Source: an uncultured Clostridia bacterium (lineage in GTDB: Bacteria > Bacillota > Clostridia > Oscillospirales > Ruminococcaceae). From it: a DNA stretch of 9,363 nt. A program made the translations under genes and the position numbers. The stretch is taken from positions 1 through 9,363 of the forward strand of contig CAMNBY010000132.1 of the NCBI GenBank assembly GCA_946533615.1. Reading direction: 5' to 3'. A model generated the notes under the pieces. It did not search any database and was not told the origin of the DNA. It saw only the letters and a list, made by a program, of their open reading frames with translations. Of the stretch, positions 5,985 to 9,363 are shown one piece after another; position 1 is the stretch's first letter, and the number at the start of each line of letters is the position of its first letter.

Positions 5985-7253
5985 TCAAATCACTGCGTTT
6001 GCCAGCATCAGCTTTATCCTGTTTTCCTGATTTACCTTTGTTGCGCCGGGGTCGTAGTCGATCGCTACGATGTTCGCATCGGGATAAGCCTCCTTGATAA
6101 CGCGGCTCATGCCCTTAGCAACGATGTGGTTCGGCAGGCAGCCGAATGGCTGCGTGCAGATTATGTTCTTCGTGCCTGTCTCGGCAAGAGCAGCCATCTC
6201 GGCGGTTATCAGCCAGCCCTCGCCCATCTTCACGCCCTGATTCATGTACTTGTCGGCACAGCGGCGCAGATGCTCGAAATCGTGGGGCGGCTGGAACACT
6301 CCGTGATCCTTGATGACCTTGATCTGCTCGCGCTGGAACTTGTAAAGCACCTTGTATCCGATCTGGTAAAGCGTTGTCATTCGGGACTTGGTGCCGTAAA
6401 GATCCTTGTCGTTCAGAAGGTCGGAGCAGCAGTACAGCACAAAGTCCATAAGCCCGGGGACGTTCGGCTCGCAGCCCTCGGAGAGCAGGAACTTGTTAAG
6501 GTCGTTGTTTGCAAGAGGGGAGTACTTGACATAGATCTCGCCCACGATGCCGACCTTCGGCTTTTTCTCCTTGCTCCTTGGGATAGCCGCGAAGTCAGCC
6601 AGCATCGCCCTGTAGATGGGCTTCGGCATAAGGTAGTCGTTCTTCTCCATCAGCTTTCCGAGGCGGTGCTGCCAGCGAGCCAGCAGCTGGTCTGTCTGTC
6701 CTTCCTGAAGCTCGTAGGGCTTGCACTGATTGTAAAGCAGCATCAGCATATCGCCGTACATGACCGCGTAGATCAGCCGCATCGCGATGGCGGGAGTCAT
6801 CGGGAAGGCGGGGTTCTTTTCAAGTCCGCTGAAATTCAGCGAGATAACAGGCACCTGCGGATACTGTGCAGCTATGGCCTTGCGGATAAGGTGTATGTAG
6901 TTTGAGGCTCTGCACCCGCCGCCTGTCTGCGACATGATGAGCGCGACCTTGTTTACGTCGTACTTTCCGCTCTGCAAGGCGTCGATGAACTGGCCGATGA
7001 CCAGCAGCGCAGGATAGCAGGCGTCGTTGTGGGTGTTTTTAAGCCCCTCGTCGATCACGTTGCGTGAGTTGTTCTGCAAAAGCTCCATGTGGTAGCCGAA
7101 GTGCTCGTAGACTTTGATTATCAGCTTGAAATGGATCGGCAGCATATCGGGGACAAGGATCGTGTAGTCCTTCTTCATGTCCTCGGTAAAGACTGCTTTT
7201 GTAACTCTGTCCGAGCCGCCTATCTTGAAGGGCTCGGCCTTTTTTTTGCTCAT
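5985..7253 (-). CDS. 2-hydroxyacyl-CoA dehydratase-like protein (C-terminal module of the large activase/dehydratase family)
   Basis: This 422-residue protein matches the C-terminal dehydratase-like module (COG3581-type, related to HGD-D, PF06050) that often ends very large BadF/DUF2229 proteins of anaerobes. Likely iron-sulfur ligands are visible as isolated, well-placed cysteines: NDACYPALL (C79), TGGGCRASNY (C114), LYCCSDLL (C275, C276) and CTQPFGCLPNH (C366, C372). The DYDPGATKVNQENRIKLML stretch near the end is also typical of this module. Expected role: a cytoplasmic, oxygen-sensitive [4Fe-4S] protein that receives an electron from the ATPase partner; the substrate is not established. 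It starts at ATG 7253, which overlaps the upstream stop as ATGA, and AAGGAGG (7267-7261) lies seven bases upstream. An eight-A run follows the start closely (MSKKKA). It reads as complete, so the split is probably natural rather than a pseudogene. Confidence 0.85.
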   Translation of the reverse strand: MSKKKAEPFKIGGSDRVTKAVFTEDMKKDYTILVPDMLPIHFKLIIKVYEHFGYHMELLQNNSRNVIDEGLKNTHNDACYPALLVIGQFIDALQSGKYDVNKVALIMSQTGGGCRASNYIHLIRKAIAAQYPQVPVISLNFSGLEKNPAFPMTPAIAMRLIYAVMYGDMLMLLYNQCKPYELQEGQTDQLLARWQHRLGKLMEKNDYLMPKPIYRAMLADFAAIPRSKEKKPKVGIVGEIYVKYSPLANNDLNKFLLSEGCEPNVPGLMDFVLYCCSDLLNDKDLYGTKSRMTTLYQIGYKVLYKFQREQIKVIKDHGVFQPPHDFEHLRRCADKYMNQGVKMGEGWLITAEMAALAETGTKNIICTQPFGCLPNHIVAKGMSRVIKEAYPDANIVAIDYDPGATKVNQENRIKLMLANAVI

Positions 7254-9363
7254 TTTCTCTCCTCCTTCTCTTCGAGAGCCGCCGCCAGCGAGCGAAGCCT
7301 TATCTTTGCGGCGCCGAGATTCGTGATCTCGTCTATTTTCAGCTGAGTGTAGAGCTTTCCGCGCTCTTCAAGGATAGCTCTGACCTCGTCGGTGGTCACG
7401 GCGTCGATGCCGCAGCCGAAGGATACCAGCTGCACCAGCTGCAAGTCGTCGTTGCGGCAGACATACTCAGCCGCCCTGTAAAGCCTTGAGTGATATGTCC
7501 ACTGGTTCAGCACGTCCAGCGGCGGAACGTCCACCAGATCGGACACGCTGTCCTCGGTGACGACAGCAAAGCCAAGCGAGGCTATCAGCTTGTGTATGCC
7601 GTGGTTTATCTCGGGGTCGATGTGGTAGGGACGGCCCGAAAGCACGATGGTCTTCTGGCCGTGGCTGCGGGCTGTGCGGATTATCTCCTGAGCCTTCCGC
7701 TCAATGTCGCGGCGGTATCTAACCTGCTCGGAGTAGGCCTTGTTCAGCACCTCTGCCACCTGCTTGGGCTTGATGCCGTATCTTGAAAAGCTCTCGGCGA
7801 TCACCTTTGCAACGTGCTTTTTAACGTTTATGTTAAGGTAAGGCGCAATGAAGTTGCGGTCGTTAAGCTCGGGGATATTTGCCTTCAGCAGCTCGGGATA
7901 GTAGGCAACAACAGGGCAGTTGTAGTGGTTGTCCGAGCCGCCCTCGTCCATGTTGTAGCTCATGCAGGGGTAGAATATCATGTCCACGCCCTTGTCAAGC
8001 AGGCTCTGAATGTGACCGTGACAGATCTTTGCGGGATAGCAGACCGTGTCCGAGGGAATGGTCTGCTGGCCCTTGTAGTAGGTGTCGCGAGTCGAGCGCT
8101 CGGAGAGCACTACCTCAAAGCCCAGCTCGGTCAGCAGCGTGTGGAAGAAGGGCATAAGGTCGTAGTAGGACAGCGCCAGCGGGATCCCGACCCTTGCCTT
8201 CGGGTGTCTGGGCTTCTTCTCCTCGTAAGCGAGTATAGCCTCGTACTTGTATTCCACAAGGTTCTCCACCTTGTTCTCTATCTTGATGCCTGCGCCCTTC
8301 TCGCAGCGGTTGCCCGAAACAAAGCGGTGGCCGTCGTTGAATCGGATTATCGTCAGGTTGCAGTGAGCCGTACAGCCGCGGCACTGTGTTGCCCGTGAGT
8401 TGTAGGCAAAATCCTGTAGCTGCGCCTTTGAAAGCACAGACGAGGAAGCCATCGACGCCGAGCGCTCCTTTGCAAAGAGGGCACAGCCGAGGGCGCCCAT
8501 CAGCCCGGCGATGGCCGGACGGATAACGTTCCTGCCAAGCTCCAGCTCAAAGCTGCGCAGAACAGCATCATTAAGGAAGGTGCCGCCCTGAACAACTATA
8601 TTCTTTCCAAGCTCTTCCACGCTCTTTGCGCGGATGACCTTGTAGATCGCGTTTTTGATTATCGACGAGGAAAGACCTGCCGAGATGTCCTCTACAGAGG
8701 CGCCGTCCTTCTGCGCCTGCTTTACCGAGGAATTCATGAACACCGTGCAGCGCGAGCCAAGCTCTACAGGCGCCTTTGCAAACAGACCGAGTCTGGCAAA
8801 GTCTGCGATCTCGTAGCCCATGGCCTGTGCAAAGGTCTGGATAAACGAGCCGCAGCCCGACGAGCAGGCCTCGTTGAGCATGATGCTGTCTATGGCGTTG
8901 TTCTTTATCTTGAAGCACTTGATGTCCTGTCCGCCAATGTCGATGATGAAGTCAACATCGGGGCAGAAGTAGGCCGCAGCCTTGTAGTGTGCAACAGTCT
9001 CAACTATGCCGAAATCTACGCCAAGCCCGGCTTTTATCAGGTCTTCGCCGTAGCCCGTGACAGCCGAGCCCTTGATGTTCAGGCCGTCGGTGCCGAGGTC
9101 GTAGATCTCCTCGAGCTTCGCCGCTATCACGTCCAGCGGCTGCCCCTTGTTGGAGCCGTAGTAGTTGTAGAGCATCCTGCCCTCGGGGGTTATCAGCACC
9201 AGCTTCGTCGTGGTGGAGCCGGCGTCTATCCCGAGATATGCGTCGCCGCGATAGGTCTTGATGTCCTCGTATTTCAGGTCGGACTGCTTGTGCCTCTCGA
9301 CAAACTCGCGGTAGTCGTCCCTGTCCCTGAACAGCGGCTTGCCCGTAACGATAGAATCCGAGG
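7250..9363 (-). CDS. Acyl-CoA dehydratase activase-type ATPase with DUF2229 region (5' end outside window)
   Basis: The frame is open to the right edge, so this is a partial gene with 703 visible residues; the GTG at 9199 is internal because the nucleotide-binding motif GIDAGSTTTK (visible residues 44-53) lies before it. The first part is a BcrAD_BadFG ATPase domain (PF01869; about 40-300) of the sugar kinase/Hsp70/actin fold, with phosphate motif DIGGQD (141-146). The cysteines in NEACSSGCGSF (166, 170) and GSRCTVF (205) fall where HgdC-type activases bind their inter-subunit [4Fe-4S] cluster. A cysteine cluster CRGCTAHC (327-334) and a DUF2229 region (about 390-610) with VCYPAKICHGH and FYPCMSYN follow, then FGCGIDAVTTDE near the end. 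The linker before residue 40 (KPLFRDRDDYREFV) resembles that between two tandem ATPase domains, so another ATPase domain probably lies upstream. Role: ATP-driven electron transfer; target unknown. Confidence 0.88.
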   Translation of the reverse strand, partial: SDSIVTGKPLFRDRDDYREFVERHKQSDLKYEDIKTYRGDAYLGIDAGSTTTKLVLITPEGRMLYNYYGSNKGQPLDVIAAKLEEIYDLGTDGLNIKGSAVTGYGEDLIKAGLGVDFGIVETVAHYKAAAYFCPDVDFIIDIGGQDIKCFKIKNNAIDSIMLNEACSSGCGSFIQTFAQAMGYEIADFARLGLFAKAPVELGSRCTVFMNSSVKQAQKDGASVEDISAGLSSSIIKNAIYKVIRAKSVEELGKNIVVQGGTFLNDAVLRSFELELGRNVIRPAIAGLMGALGCALFAKERSASMASSSVLSKAQLQDFAYNSRATQCRGCTAHCNLTIIRFNDGHRFVSGNRCEKGAGIKIENKVENLVEYKYEAILAYEEKKPRHPKARVGIPLALSYYDLMPFFHTLLTELGFEVVLSERSTRDTYYKGQQTIPSDTVCYPAKICHGHIQSLLDKGVDMIFYPCMSYNMDEGGSDNHYNCPVVAYYPELLKANIPELNDRNFIAPYLNINVKKHVAKVIAESFSRYGIKPKQVAEVLNKAYSEQVRYRRDIERKAQEIIRTARSHGQKTIVLSGRPYHIDPEINHGIHKLIASLGFAVVTEDSVSDLVDVPPLDVLNQWTYHSRLYRAAEYVCRNDDLQLVQLVSFGCGIDAVTTDEVRAILEERGKLYTQLKIDEITNLGAAKIRLRSLAAALEEKEERK
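7254..7267 (-). promoter_or_regulatory. Internal ribosome binding site of the 422-residue gene
   Basis: On the minus strand, AAGGAGG occupies 7267-7261 and is followed by seven bases and ATG (7253-7251). The site lies inside the last codons of the upstream activase gene, whose TGA stop (7252-7250) overlaps the ATG. This supports separate, coupled initiation of the downstream gene rather than one frameshifted polypeptide. Confidence 0.8.

Noticed and set aside
5982..6905. 307-residue plus-strand frame opposite the dehydratase-like gene
   Set aside because: It is the shadow of a well-supported minus-strand gene, begins inside the terminator flank, and shows the same artefactual His/Val/Leu-rich composition.
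9197..9199. GTG at 9199 as the start of the activase gene
   Set aside because: The codons before it encode AYLGIDAGSTTTK, the conserved nucleotide-binding motif, in the same open frame to the window edge. The true start is outside the window.

Overview
This window looks like chromosome of a Gram-positive gut-type anaerobe, most plausibly a Ruminococcus-like member of the Oscillospiraceae/Clostridia. The base composition is moderately GC-rich, strong GGAGG-type ribosome sites precede most genes, and the protein families fit: a Gld-type ABC exporter with a DUF4340 partner, and an oxygen-sensitive 2-hydroxyacyl-CoA dehydratase activase system. The taxonomic call is inference from these signs; no rRNA or other marker is present.

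Layout. Bases 1-380 hold no convincing gene but are crowded with hairpins, a 27-base imperfect direct repeat and a 9-bp long-range inverted pair; this may be a repeated intergenic element or a structured RNA. A promoter (about 404-433) and a short leader with a small inverted repeat follow. A plus-strand operon then runs from 491 to 5943: ABC ATPase (GldA-like), multi-pass permease (GldF-like), a large membrane-anchored auxiliary protein (GldG-like), a membrane-anchored DUF4340 protein, and a 92-residue protein of unknown function. Gaps are a 1-base overlap, 15, 14 and 13 bases, so the five genes are very likely co-transcribed. The DUF4340 gene appears to start at a rare ATT codon.

A strong 15-bp hairpin with A and T flanks (5946-5979) ends this operon and, being symmetric, also ends the converging minus-strand operon. 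That operon enters from the right edge: the 3' part of an acyl-CoA dehydratase activase-type gene (7250 to beyond 9363), overlapping by ATGA with a 422-residue cysteine-rich dehydratase-like gene (5985-7253). In many anaerobes these modules form one very large polypeptide; here they are two adjacent, probably translationally coupled genes.

How they work together. The plus-strand genes probably encode one membrane complex: the ATPase drives the permease, while the GldG-like and DUF4340 proteins present large extracytoplasmic domains beside it. The substrate is unknown. The minus-strand pair has the features of an ATP-driven electron activase acting on a [4Fe-4S] dehydratase-like partner; the actual substrate of this large family is not established. 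The items most worth follow-up are the ATT start, the orphan 92-residue protein, the long charged N-terminal extension of the GldG-like protein, the extra hydrophobic pair in the permease, and the structured region at the left end.
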